Assembly (NCBI RefSeq): GCF_010499255.1
Contig: NZ_JAAGRN010000002.1
Location: 408,870 to 472,869, forward strand
Direction: 5' to 3'
Origin: Sheuella amnicola
GTDB lineage: Bacteria; Pseudomonadota; Gammaproteobacteria; Burkholderiales; Burkholderiaceae_B
Length of the DNA stretch: 64,000 nucleotides
A model generated the notes under the pieces. It had not been told where the DNA came from and did no database searches. It was given only the letters and a program-made list of their open reading frames with translations. Both the position numbers and the translations under genes were made by a program. Of the stretch, positions 38,937 through 46,861 are shown one piece after another; within the stretch, counting starts at the first letter, position 1; every line of letters begins with the position of its first letter.

Positions 38937-39007
38937 GCCGCATAGCTTCAATCAGAACGAGATGCCTGTCAATTCAAATCGAATGCATCCTGGATCAATC
39001 CGTCGGA

Positions 39008-39029
39008 TTGTCACAAGTTTTGTCACAAG
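39008..39029. promoter_or_regulatory. Direct repeat of a palindromic 9-mer, possible operator
   Basis: TTGTCACAAG occurs twice, at 39008-39017 and 39020-39029, repeating every 12 bp. Each copy contains the palindrome TTGT-C-ACAA. They lie 90-110 bp before the putative antiporter gene, in the 182-bp gap to allA. Position and symmetry suggest a regulator site for one of these divergent genes; no specific regulator family can be named. Confidence 0.4.
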
Positions 39030-39118
39030 AATTTCCAACGGTAAATTTCGGGTTATTCGGTCTGTCCGTTTAGTGATGCCTCAGTTATAGTCAACCATGT
39101 TATTCAACCAGGTACCAC

Positions 39119-40393
39119 ATGGGCATGCCACATTACATCGAGATTACCGCAACCGTTTTATTTGCGATCGCGATCGCACACACATTTTCAGTTCCGGTTT
39201 TTGCGAGGCTTGCACATAAAAACGGACTCCATTCGGGCTTGTGGCACTTCATGTCCGAGGTTGAGGCGGTTTTCGGAATCTGGGCTTTTTTCCTGCTTGT
39301 TCTGATGGCGATGGCGGCCGGTGTGCACAACATGGTTGATTATGTCGACTCGCGCAATTTCATCGAGCCGCTTTTTGTATTCGCCATCATGGTGATCGCC
39401 GCCAGCCGGCCGATTATCGAACTGGTTAGCATGCTGGTGCGCATGATCGCCCGCGCATTGCCGTTCAATCGCCAGGTGGCCACTTATTTTGTGGTGATGA
39501 CGTTTGTGCCGCTGGCAGGCTCACTGATCACAGAACCCGCCGCCATGACACTTGCCGCTTTATTGCTCAGAGACGGTTATTTCAAGCGTCCGGGTCACAA
39601 GGTATTTAAGTACACCACGGTTGGCGTGTTGTTCGTCAACGTGTCGATCGGTGGCGTATTAAGCGCGTATGCCGCCCCGCCTGTCTTGATGGTGGCCAAT
39701 ACATTCGGCTGGGATTCGGCTTTCATGCTGTCAAACTATGGCTTCAAGGCGATTGCAGCGGTCACGATCAATGCGCTGGGCCTGACGATCATGCATTACA
39801 AGCTTCTGGCCGACAAGCAGGTTGAAACAAAAGAAGGCGTCACGAAAAACGTAAGTTCGATCAAAATCCCTAAGCTAGTGATTGTGATTCATTTGTTGTT
39901 TTTGGTGGGTGTCGTTGTATTCGCCCACCACACAGCGATTTTTATCGGATTACTGTTGCTGTTCATCGGGTTTTGCGAAGCCTATAAACGTTATCAATCT
40001 CCGTTGATGATCAAAGAAGGGTTGATGGTCGGTTTTTTTCTGGCTGGCCTTGTCGTGCTTGGCGGATTGCAGAAGTGGTGGTTGCAGGACCTTCTTGGCA
40101 GCCTATCGCCCATCGTGCTGTTCTGGGGAGCGACTGCACTCACAGCCTTGACAGATAACGCGGCATTGACTTATCTGGGTTCCATGGTTGATGGCACGTC
40201 GGATGCCTGGCGATACATGCTTGTTGCCGGCGCGGTGACAGGGGGTGGTTTAACCGTGATTGCCAACGCACCGAATCCGGCTGGATTCGCCATTCTCAAA
40301 GGCGACTTTCCAGACGAAACGATTTCACCTGGGCCTTTGTTTTTATCTGCGCTGATGCCCACCATGGTTGCTGCTGTCCTCTTTCTGATTTGA
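39119..40393 (+). CDS. Putative Na+/H+ antiporter (Na_H_antiport_3 family)
   Basis: 424-residue polytopic membrane protein with about ten or more helices. The features match the uncharacterised family formerly DUF1504: an early FARLAHKNGLHSGLWHFMSEVEAVFG segment, AASRPIIELV, PLAGSLITEPAAMTLAALLLRDGYF, ALTDNAALTYLGSMVDG and GGGLTVIANAPNPAGFAILKG near the end. The paired ...TEPAAM... and ...ANAPNPAG... motifs are like the two re-entrant substrate loops of ion-coupled transporters. The next gene, a CoA-transferase, is 9 bp downstream, so in this strain it may serve carboxylate metabolism rather than plain sodium exchange. Confidence 0.75.
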   Translation: MGMPHYIEITATVLFAIAIAHTFSVPVFARLAHKNGLHSGLWHFMSEVEAVFGIWAFFLLVLMAMAAGVHNMVDYVDSRNFIEPLFVFAIMVIAASRPIIELVSMLVRMIARALPFNRQVATYFVVMTFVPLAGSLITEPAAMTLAALLLRDGYFKRPGHKVFKYTTVGVLFVNVSIGGVLSAYAAPPVLMVANTFGWDSAFMLSNYGFKAIAAVTINALGLTIMHYKLLADKQVETKEGVTKNVSSIKIPKLVIVIHLLFLVGVVVFAHHTAIFIGLLLLFIGFCEAYKRYQSPLMIKEGLMVGFFLAGLVVLGGLQKWWLQDLLGSLSPIVLFWGATALTALTDNAALTYLGSMVDGTSDAWRYMLVAGAVTGGGLTVIANAPNPAGFAILKGDFPDETISPGPLFLSALMPTMVAAVLFLI

Positions 40394-40402
40394 GGGTGAT
40401 CG

Positions 40403-41638
40403 ATGAAATCCATTCTGCATGGCATTAAAGTGTTGGACCTCACCCGCATCATTGCAGGCCCGTTAAGTACACAAACGCTTGCCGACATGGGGGCAACCGT
40501 TTACAAGATCGAAAAGCCCGGCGAAGGTGATGATTCGCGTCGCATGGGACCATTCATGCGCGATGGTGGTGTGACGGCCGAAATCAATCCCGTCGCAAGT
40601 CAGGAGTCGGCTACCTTTATGGCCTATAACCGCGGCAAACATTCCGTCACGGTCGATATCGCCACTGAAGAGGGTGCGACACTGATACGGCAGCTTGCAA
40701 TGCACTGCGACATCGTGATCGAAAACTACAAAGCAGGTGGGCTTAAAAAATACGGTCTCGATTACGACTCGCTTTGCAAAGTTAAACCGGATCTGATTTA
40801 TTGTTCGATCACCGGCTTCGGTCAGACCGGCCCCTATGCCGCCCGTCCGGCTTACGACTTCATTTTGCAAGGCATGGCCGGGCCGATGAGTACCTGCGGT
40901 CAGCCCGATGGCGTGTCGGGCGCAACCCCGATGCGTACTTCCATCCCGATGACCGATATCACTACCGGCTTGTATGCCACGATCGCCATGCTCGGTGCGC
41001 TGTACCATCGTCGCGAGACTGGAGAGGGTCAATACATTGATACATCGCTGCTTGATGCCGCCGTATCATTTAACGGTCACCTAGCAGTTGGCTATCTGAT
41101 GACCGGCAAAAGTCCCACGCGTGCCGGCAATACCAACCCGATCGCTGCCCCTGCCGATGTTTACCCATGCAAAGACGGTTATCTGATTATTGCGGCCGGC
41201 AACAACAGTCAGTTCAAATCCCTATGTCAGGCGATTGGCGTGCCGCAGCTTGCAGACGATCCGAGCTTTGCGACCAACTCGATGCGCATCGCCAATCGCG
41301 GGTTGATGCAAGATATTCTGTTGCCCAACATCTTGAAGTTCACCAAAGCCGAACTGCTGCAAAAGTTCGAAGCGGCAGGTGTGCCATCCGGTCCCATCAA
41401 CAATATGGAAGAGGTCTTTGCCGATCCTCAGACCAAACATCGCAATATCCAGATCGAAGTGCCGCACTCCAGTGGCGTCGATGTCAAGCTTGTTCGCAAT
41501 CCTTTGCTTTTTTCACGCACGCCGATTCAACACAAGGCGCCACCTATTCTGGGCGAGCACACCGATTGCGTCATGATGGAAGAGCTCGGCCTGACGCGCG
41601 AACAAATCGAGGGATTGCGTGCCAGAAATATTGTTTGA
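40403..41638 (+). CDS. CaiB/BaiF-type (class III) CoA-transferase
   Basis: 411-residue interlocked-dimer enzyme moving CoA between carboxylic acids. The N-terminal ILHGIKVLDLTRIIAGPLSTQTLADMGATVYKIEKP is the family signature. The catalytic aspartate is D185 in PMTDITTGLYATIAML, and a QYIDTSLLDAAVSF block follows. Substrate is not evident. It follows a membrane transporter gene by 9 bp and is 115 bp before an amidase gene; the set may release, import and activate an acid. Confidence 0.92.
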   Translation: MKSILHGIKVLDLTRIIAGPLSTQTLADMGATVYKIEKPGEGDDSRRMGPFMRDGGVTAEINPVASQESATFMAYNRGKHSVTVDIATEEGATLIRQLAMHCDIVIENYKAGGLKKYGLDYDSLCKVKPDLIYCSITGFGQTGPYAARPAYDFILQGMAGPMSTCGQPDGVSGATPMRTSIPMTDITTGLYATIAMLGALYHRRETGEGQYIDTSLLDAAVSFNGHLAVGYLMTGKSPTRAGNTNPIAAPADVYPCKDGYLIIAAGNNSQFKSLCQAIGVPQLADDPSFATNSMRIANRGLMQDILLPNILKFTKAELLQKFEAAGVPSGPINNMEEVFADPQTKHRNIQIEVPHSSGVDVKLVRNPLLFSRTPIQHKAPPILGEHTDCVMMEELGLTREQIEGLRARNIV

Positions 41639-41753
41639 TATTTATATTTGATATCCCCGTTTTCAGTGCTAGATTAGTCAATAAAACTTCTCTTAAAGAC
41701 TTGCATCAGATTGTTTTCAACTATTTAAACCAATAACCTGTCACGGAGTCCAT

Positions 41754-43169
41754 ATGTCAGATCTTGCTTATTCGACCCTTACCGACCTTGCACACGGCTT
41801 GCGCACCAAAAAATACAGCTCAGTCGAAGTCACCCAAGAGTATTTGAATCGGATTAAAAAAGCGGACGGCAAGCTCCATTCGTATGTATTGGTGAATGAG
41901 GATAGCGCGCTAGAACAAGCTCGCGCAGCCGACCAGCGTCGCGCCTCCGGCTACAGCTTAAGTGCCGTTGATGGCCTGCCGATCGCAGTTAAGGATTTAT
42001 GCGAAATCGAAGGACAGATCACGACCGCCGGATCAAAAGAATGGACCGATCGTCGCAGCACGACCACATCAACCGCTGTCGAAAGACTGCTGCGCGGTGG
42101 CATGGTCATGCTTGGCAAGGTGCATATGGTCGAATTCGCTTTCGGTGGCTTTGGCACCAATCCCGAAATGGGCACGCCCTGGAACCCCTGGGACCTCAAA
42201 ACACACCGTACACCGGGTGGTTCTTCAAGCGGATCGGGCGTAGCGGTCGCTGCAGGCCTGGCTCCGGCTGCACTCGGTTCGGATACCGGCGGATCAGTGC
42301 GTATCCCTTCATCCTTGAATGGCATTACAGGTCTTAAAACAACATGCGGCCTGATCAGCCTGCATGGAGCATTCCCGTTGTCAGGCACTCTTGATTCGAT
42401 CGGGCCGATGACTCGTGACATGCATGACGCCGCATTACTCACCGAATTAATGGCCGGAGTCGATCCTCGCGATCCCACTACGTTCAATCGTCCGTTATTT
42501 CAATGGAAGTCACCCGATAACAGCGCCAAGCCTCTGGCAGGCGTGCGCATCGCCATGATTCCGCCCGCGCAATATCCGATTGCGATGGGTGCTGATGTAT
42601 TACGCATGCTTGAAGACACGCGTCGCGTGCTGGTTGATCTGGGCGCAACGATTGTCGACAAAACGTTCCCGTTCGATTTCAAGGACATGATGGTGCGCAA
42701 CGGTTACATCATTGCTGCCGAAGCCTACGCGATTCATCGTGCCTACATTGACGACACCAGCAAAAAATTCGGACCCTTCGTGCGCAAGCGCGTTCAAAGC
42801 GGTGCTGCGATTTCGGGTGCCGACTATATCGACGCCATGGCCGCCCATCGCGCCGCGATTGCGCAATGGAAAGACTGGATGAGCAACGTGGATGCCTTGT
42901 TGAGTCCTTGCACGCCTTTTGGCGCGATACCGCTGACTGAAGTCGACGAGGCGCAAACACCCATGGCCTCGTTTACGCGCGCCGGCAACTATCTGGGCGC
43001 ATGCGGCATGTCATTGCCCGCAGGCTTGGCCGACAACGGCATGCCGATCGGGATGCAGTTTTTGGGCAAACCGTTTGACGATGCGACCATGGTCAAAATC
43101 GGGATCGCCTTTCAGCGTGCCACCAAATGGCACCTGGCACGCCCCGACTTGTCATTATTAGGAATTTAA
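41754..43169 (+). CDS. Amidase, amidase-signature family
   Basis: 471-residue hydrolase with the Ser-cisSer-Lys triad: K80 in LPIAVKDL, S157 in PGGSSSGSG and nucleophile S181 in SDTGGSVRIP. Architecture and length resemble GatA and bacterial amide hydrolases, but no gatB or gatC is adjacent, so a catabolic amidase is more likely than the glutamyl-tRNA amidotransferase. The start follows ACGGAG. A terminator lies directly after the stop. It probably hydrolyses an amide to an acid, which the upstream CoA-transferase could activate. Confidence 0.9.
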   Translation: MSDLAYSTLTDLAHGLRTKKYSSVEVTQEYLNRIKKADGKLHSYVLVNEDSALEQARAADQRRASGYSLSAVDGLPIAVKDLCEIEGQITTAGSKEWTDRRSTTTSTAVERLLRGGMVMLGKVHMVEFAFGGFGTNPEMGTPWNPWDLKTHRTPGGSSSGSGVAVAAGLAPAALGSDTGGSVRIPSSLNGITGLKTTCGLISLHGAFPLSGTLDSIGPMTRDMHDAALLTELMAGVDPRDPTTFNRPLFQWKSPDNSAKPLAGVRIAMIPPAQYPIAMGADVLRMLEDTRRVLVDLGATIVDKTFPFDFKDMMVRNGYIIAAEAYAIHRAYIDDTSKKFGPFVRKRVQSGAAISGADYIDAMAAHRAAIAQWKDWMSNVDALLSPCTPFGAIPLTEVDEAQTPMASFTRAGNYLGACGMSLPAGLADNGMPIGMQFLGKPFDDATMVKIGIAFQRATKWHLARPDLSLLGI

Positions 43170-43173
43170 ATTG

Positions 43174-43200
43174 CTGGGGCTTTAAAGCGCCAGGTTTTTA
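43174..43200 (+). terminator. Rho-independent terminator of the amidase gene
   Basis: CTGGGGCTTT and AAAGCGCCAG abut with one mismatch, so the real loop is the central TTTAAA. G and then TTTTTA follow, 4-30 bp after the amidase stop. The stem is short but well placed. Confidence 0.7.
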
Positions 43201-43213
43201 AATCGTCGGACCC

Positions 43214-44011
43214 TTAAAACTTCCAGTCCGCGCAAAGTTGCAGCATCTGTTTTAAAACAGGCTGCACCTTTGCCGCGCGTTCGGGTGCATATGCATAGGG
43301 CGGTTCTTCATGCATGTAGCTGCACCAGGTCATCTCCAGTTGAATCGCATGGATGTTGTTGGCCGGCTGACCATAGCTGCGCGTAATCGTGCCGCCGGTA
43401 AAGCGGCCATTGAGTACCGAGGTAAAGGGCGTTGCCGTTTTTGCGCAGGCAAGCACCCGATCTGCCAGTTTAGGATCGCAACTTGATCCGCCGCCCGTAC
43501 CCAGATTCAAGTCAGTGAGCTTGCCCTCGAAGAATCTTGGCAGCACCGAACGTATTGAATGCGCGTCCCATAAAACAGCATGACCGTGCGTTGCCTTAAT
43601 GCGCGCCAACTCGGCACTGAGGGCATCGTGGTAGGGCTGCCAATAGAGTTGGCGACGACGATTGATTTCATCCTGCGAGGGTGTTTTACCTTCCGGATAA
43701 AGCGGCTGACGGTCGAAGTTGTCGATCGGACATAGCAGGGTTGTATCCTGACCTGGATACAAGTTGGTTTGATCGATCGGGCGATTCAAATCGATCACAT
43801 AGCGCGACATATTGGCCTGTAAAACCGATGCACCCATTTCTTTGGCAAACGCATAAAGAATCGGCAAATGCCAGTCCGTGTCCCGCACGTCCAAAGCCAG
43901 TGGCAACAACTGCTGTTTGATATCTTCGGGAATAAATGTGCCACAGTGGGGAATCGATACCAGTAAAGGAATCGACCCTTTGTGCAGATTGAAAACCGGT
44001 AGATCAGACAT
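43214..44011 (-). CDS. hutG: N-formylglutamate amidohydrolase
   Basis: 265-residue FGase that frees glutamate and formate from N-formylglutamate, the last step of one histidine-degradation route. Motifs VSIPHCGTFIP, ANMSRYVIDLNRPID, LWDAHSIRS, NGRFTGGTITRSYGQP and AIQLEMTWCSYM are those of the family and hold the metal-binding residues. The ATG at 44011 has GAGG eight bases upstream; an in-frame GTG at 44020 is less likely. No hutU, hutH or hutI is nearby. It begins 10 bp after the end of the antitoxin-peptidase gene on the same strand. Confidence 0.9.
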   Translation of the reverse strand: MSDLPVFNLHKGSIPLLVSIPHCGTFIPEDIKQQLLPLALDVRDTDWHLPILYAFAKEMGASVLQANMSRYVIDLNRPIDQTNLYPGQDTTLLCPIDNFDRQPLYPEGKTPSQDEINRRRQLYWQPYHDALSAELARIKATHGHAVLWDAHSIRSVLPRFFEGKLTDLNLGTGGGSSCDPKLADRVLACAKTATPFTSVLNGRFTGGTITRSYGQPANNIHAIQLEMTWCSYMHEEPPYAYAPERAAKVQPVLKQMLQLCADWKF

Positions 44012-44021
44012 ATGCAACACC

Positions 44022-45224
44022 TCAAAATCTGGAAGATGTGGATTGATGAATCAAGTTGGATAGAATGCGGAAGTTTTTAACTTCATGACGTAATCGACCC
44101 GCTACGATGGCCGGATGCACTCCGATCTCATCGGCAAATGCAACAGCATCTTTGGCCATGAGTGTTTGCCTGACTTGGGCTGTTTTCCAGAGATCTGCAG
44201 GAATCAACGCTTCTTGCGCCATTTCATCAGCTTCTGTTTCCAAAGCCTCAGAGTGACCCCGATCTAAATCATCGATAAAAACCGGATTTTCAGCATTTAG
44301 ATGTTTTGCAACATGGGCCAGTTCGTGCAACAAGGCAAACCAGAAATTATCGATTCGATCGTGTCGTAGAGTCAGTGCGACGATTGGACGATCACTATCC
44401 AGCATGGCAGCACCATCGAGAAAAGTCCGTTTGAAATGTTTCTCTATGACGAGCGTAATCCCGTGCCGAGCAAGGTATTCCCTCGCAAGTTTCGGACCTT
44501 CATCGAAGGCGGACAGCTTTGTCAGTTCACGTAACCAGTTCGAAGTAATAACCCCATGCTTGTATTTTCTGGAGGGTGCGATCTCTCGCGCCTTGCGCAA
44601 AACGCACATACGCCAAGCCAGAATTGCCATTTCGTCAGCTTGCCGATCGCCGCGCTGATGCATAGGCGCACGCAAAAAAGTCGGCTCCATACGCTTGGGA
44701 AGTAGATCGTGCATGAATTTACGAATCAAGTCCTCGGCATAGTCTTTGAAATATTGGGCATTGCCTTCAATATCGCCAAAACAACCCCTTTCATACATCT
44801 CTTTGATAGGGAATCGGCTAAAGTCTATTTCCTCATCCTGTTCAATGATTGAATAATCGTGTCCCGGTTCTTCAATAAGAATATCGGCTTGGATACCCAA
44901 GCCTTGATGAAGCTTCCTAATCATTGAAAGGGACAGAGGACGTTTACGCGAAAGCACTTCCGATACTTTGGAAATTGATCCGATAAATGGAATAAGATCC
45001 TTTCTCGAAAGTCGCATCTGATCCATGCGAAAGAGAATGCTTTCAATCGGGTCAACTTTAACCGCAGGCACGGTGCGGCGTTCGAAGTCCTGAATAACCA
45101 AGGCTAATAGTTCGAGTTCGTTTTCTTCTTCGGAGCCAGCTTCGAGATCAAGCGACATGAGCGTGCTCAGGCGATTCATTGCCACTCTGTAGTCCATTTC
45201 GCTCTTGATGATCTTAATGTTCAT
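44022..45224 (-). CDS. HigA-type antitoxin fused to ImmA/IrrE metallopeptidase domain
   Basis: 400-residue two-part protein. Residues 1-120 match HigA antitoxins: an MNIKIIKSEMDYRVAMNRL start, an acidic EEENELELLALVIQDFE helix and a HTH (LSRKDLIPFIGSISKVSEVLSRKRPLS) that should bind its own promoter. Residues 160-380 form an ImmA/IrrE-type zinc peptidase. HELAH gives H300, E301 and H304, and the third ligand is probably a Glu in LETEADEMAQEALIP. The HigB-like toxin gene is 42 bp upstream, so toxin comes first, as in higBA operons. Of three near-overlapping ATGs, the one at 45224 is best placed after GGAG. The peptidase might cleave its own antitoxin part on a signal. Confidence 0.82.
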   Translation of the reverse strand: MNIKIIKSEMDYRVAMNRLSTLMSLDLEAGSEEENELELLALVIQDFERRTVPAVKVDPIESILFRMDQMRLSRKDLIPFIGSISKVSEVLSRKRPLSLSMIRKLHQGLGIQADILIEEPGHDYSIIEQDEEIDFSRFPIKEMYERGCFGDIEGNAQYFKDYAEDLIRKFMHDLLPKRMEPTFLRAPMHQRGDRQADEMAILAWRMCVLRKAREIAPSRKYKHGVITSNWLRELTKLSAFDEGPKLAREYLARHGITLVIEKHFKRTFLDGAAMLDSDRPIVALTLRHDRIDNFWFALLHELAHVAKHLNAENPVFIDDLDRGHSEALETEADEMAQEALIPADLWKTAQVRQTLMAKDAVAFADEIGVHPAIVAGRLRHEVKNFRILSNLIHQSTSSRF

Positions 45225-45266
45225 CATCTTCTCCATTTATTCACATTACATGCTGTCCGGAACAAT

Positions 45267-45551
45267 CTAGAATTTTTGTTTGCTGTAATCCGCATGTGTA
45301 CCGACCCACTCTACGACAACCAATCCGTTTTGGTATCGCACTTTGACCACGAGCCGATAGGCGTTGCCCTTGATGTTAAAGATGACACGGTTATCAGCTA
45401 GAAAGTCTGCACTTCTATATCTGCATTTGATGTCGTGAGGGGTTTTCCAGTCCTCGCACTCCACATCCGTTTGCCAGGCATTTAATGGTCCTTGAGCGCT
45501 TGCGTGAGTTATTTTGAATGCTTCGAGGATAGGTAAACCCAGAATTCGCAT
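45267..45551 (-). CDS. higB: HigB-family type II toxin (mRNA interferase-like)
   Basis: 94-residue RelE-superfamily toxin. The signature is in the second half: VIFNIKGNAYRLVVKVRYQNGLVVVEWVGTHADYSK, with the Arg, His and Tyr seen in ribosome-dependent HigB mRNA interferases. The first half, ALNAWQTDVE-like and WKTPHDIKCRYRSADFL, is typical for the family. Stop is 42 bp before the antitoxin gene. The upstream 200 bp is A+T-rich with a palindrome at 45588, a probable autoregulatory operator. Locally A+T-rich sequence compared with neighbours suggests acquisition by transfer. Confidence 0.85.
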   Translation of the reverse strand: MRILGLPILEAFKITHASAQGPLNAWQTDVECEDWKTPHDIKCRYRSADFLADNRVIFNIKGNAYRLVVKVRYQNGLVVVEWVGTHADYSKQKF

Positions 45552-45587
45552 GTAAAAGAGATGTTAGAAAAGCAAGCTAGCATTGTA

Positions 45588-45604
45588 TTTCCCAAATTGG
45601 GAAA
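45588..45604. promoter_or_regulatory. Palindromic operator candidate of the higB-higA module
   Basis: TTTCCCAA-A-TTGGGAAA is a perfect 8-bp inverted repeat with one central base, 37 bp before the toxin start. A second, weaker dyad, AATAAT-N5-ATTATT, lies about 10 bp farther out. The position fits autorepression by the antitoxin HTH. The rest of the 229-bp A+T-rich gap up to fmdB holds no gene that I can support. Confidence 0.5.
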
Positions 45605-45780
45605 AATCAATAATTTACTATTATTCAAAAAGGGAAAATTGCCGAACAATGACGAAATCACCCTAAGCACGCAGAAATACGGGGGATTTCTCAAAAAAAA
45701 GTTAAAATCTAGGGCTTTCCCTTGATTCTGCGCTTTGTTTCGTTCTAAAGCCGCAGCACATATTGTCAGAGAGTTACATC

Positions 45781-46200
45781 GTGCCAATCTATGCTTACAA
45801 ATGCACAGCTTGCGGCCATGCCCAAGACGTGCTGCAAAAAATTTCGGACAAGCCGTTGACCGAGTGTCCGGCTTGCAAGCAGTCCACCTATGCAAAGCAA
45901 GTCACCGCAGCCGGTTTTCAACTGAAGGGATCGGGCTGGTACGTGACGGATTTCCGCAATAACGCAGGCGGCACCAGCAAGACCAGCGAAGCAGCTGTCG
46001 GTAAAACCGCAGCTGAAACCTCTGCTGACGCGGGTCAATCCGGGGCCGGCGCATCAGGCACTTCGGGCGCAAGTTCATCCGATTCAAGTCAGTCCGGTGC
46101 ATCCGGCGCAACGTCTGCAAGCACTGCCGCACCGGCATCGTCAGGACCCTCAGCCGGTTCATCGACATCAAGCCCGGCAGCGACAAGTTCGGCCTCCTGA
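45781..46200 (+). CDS. FmdB-family zinc-ribbon protein with Ser/Ala-rich tail
   Basis: 139-residue protein. The first 55 residues are the FmdB zinc ribbon (MPIYAYKCTACGHAQDVLQK ... LTECPACKQS), with cysteines 8, 11, 29 and 32. From about residue 63 the chain is a low-complexity tail made almost only of Ser, Ala, Gly and Thr, presumably disordered. GTG at 45781 is the start because family members begin MPIYAY; GAGAG lies before it. FmdB proteins were proposed as regulators of formamidase, but the common fmdB-DUF502-aspS order in betaproteobacteria gives no clear role. Confidence 0.9.
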   Translation: MPIYAYKCTACGHAQDVLQKISDKPLTECPACKQSTYAKQVTAAGFQLKGSGWYVTDFRNNAGGTSKTSEAAVGKTAAETSADAGQSGAGASGTSGASSSDSSQSGASGATSASTAAPASSGPSAGSSTSSPAATSSAS

Positions 46201-46219
46201 TCAGGCTGACGATTCGAGA

Positions 46220-46843
46220 ATGCATGTGTTGAAAAAATACTTCATCACCGGTCTGGTTATCTGGGTACCTCTGGTCATCACGATCTGGGTGCTGAGTTTG
46301 CTTGTCACTACGCTCGAAAGCGTGGTGCCCGGATTCCTGTCGCCCCAGGCGTTGTTCGGGTTTGAAATCCCGGGCTTTCGCGTGCTGGTGGTGGCTGTGG
46401 TGTTGTTTGTCACCGGCCTGCTTGCCGCTAATTTTCTGGGCCGCGGCATTCTCAATATCTACGAAAAAATCCTCGGCCGCATTCCGCTGGTTCGCAACAT
46501 CTACCAGTCGGTCAAGCAAGTCAGCGATACGGTGCTCTCGCCAAATGGCCAGGCATTTCGTCAAGCTGTGCTCGTTCCCTATCCCAGCAAAGGGTTGTGG
46601 ACGATGGCTCTGCTGACGGGATCGCCGGCAGGCGAGATTGCCGAACATCTGCAAGCCGAGCATGTCAGCGTTTATGTACCATCGACACCCAATCCGACCT
46701 CGGGCGTGTTCATCATGGTGCCGCGCAGTGAAATCATTCCGCTGAGTATGTCCGTCGACTCGGCATTGAAGTACATCGTATCGATGGGGGTTGTCGCCCC
46801 GATCGAAAGTAAAACCGGCAAGACCAGCAAGATCAACAAGTAA
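46220..46843 (+). CDS. DUF502 family membrane protein
   Basis: 207-residue protein with two N-terminal membrane helices (YFITGLVIWVPLVITIWVLSLLV and VLVVAVVLFVTGLLAANFLG) followed by a soluble domain with RIPLVRNIYQSVKQVSDTV and VPSTPNPTSGVFIMVPRSEI, the DUF502 signature. Function unknown; the family is widespread in proteobacteria and plants. The ATG at 46220 starts the conserved region. It lies 19 bp after fmdB and 18 bp before aspS and is probably cotranscribed with both. Confidence 0.9.
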   Translation: MHVLKKYFITGLVIWVPLVITIWVLSLLVTTLESVVPGFLSPQALFGFEIPGFRVLVVAVVLFVTGLLAANFLGRGILNIYEKILGRIPLVRNIYQSVKQVSDTVLSPNGQAFRQAVLVPYPSKGLWTMALLTGSPAGEIAEHLQAEHVSVYVPSTPNPTSGVFIMVPRSEIIPLSMSVDSALKYIVSMGVVAPIESKTGKTSKINK

Positions 46844-46861
46844 TTTTTTGGAGTCAGTCCC

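Noticed and set aside
41754..43169. gatA (glutamyl-tRNA amidotransferase subunit A)
   Set aside because: The triad is the same in all amidase-signature enzymes, and gatB/gatC are absent; metabolic neighbours favour a catabolic amidase.
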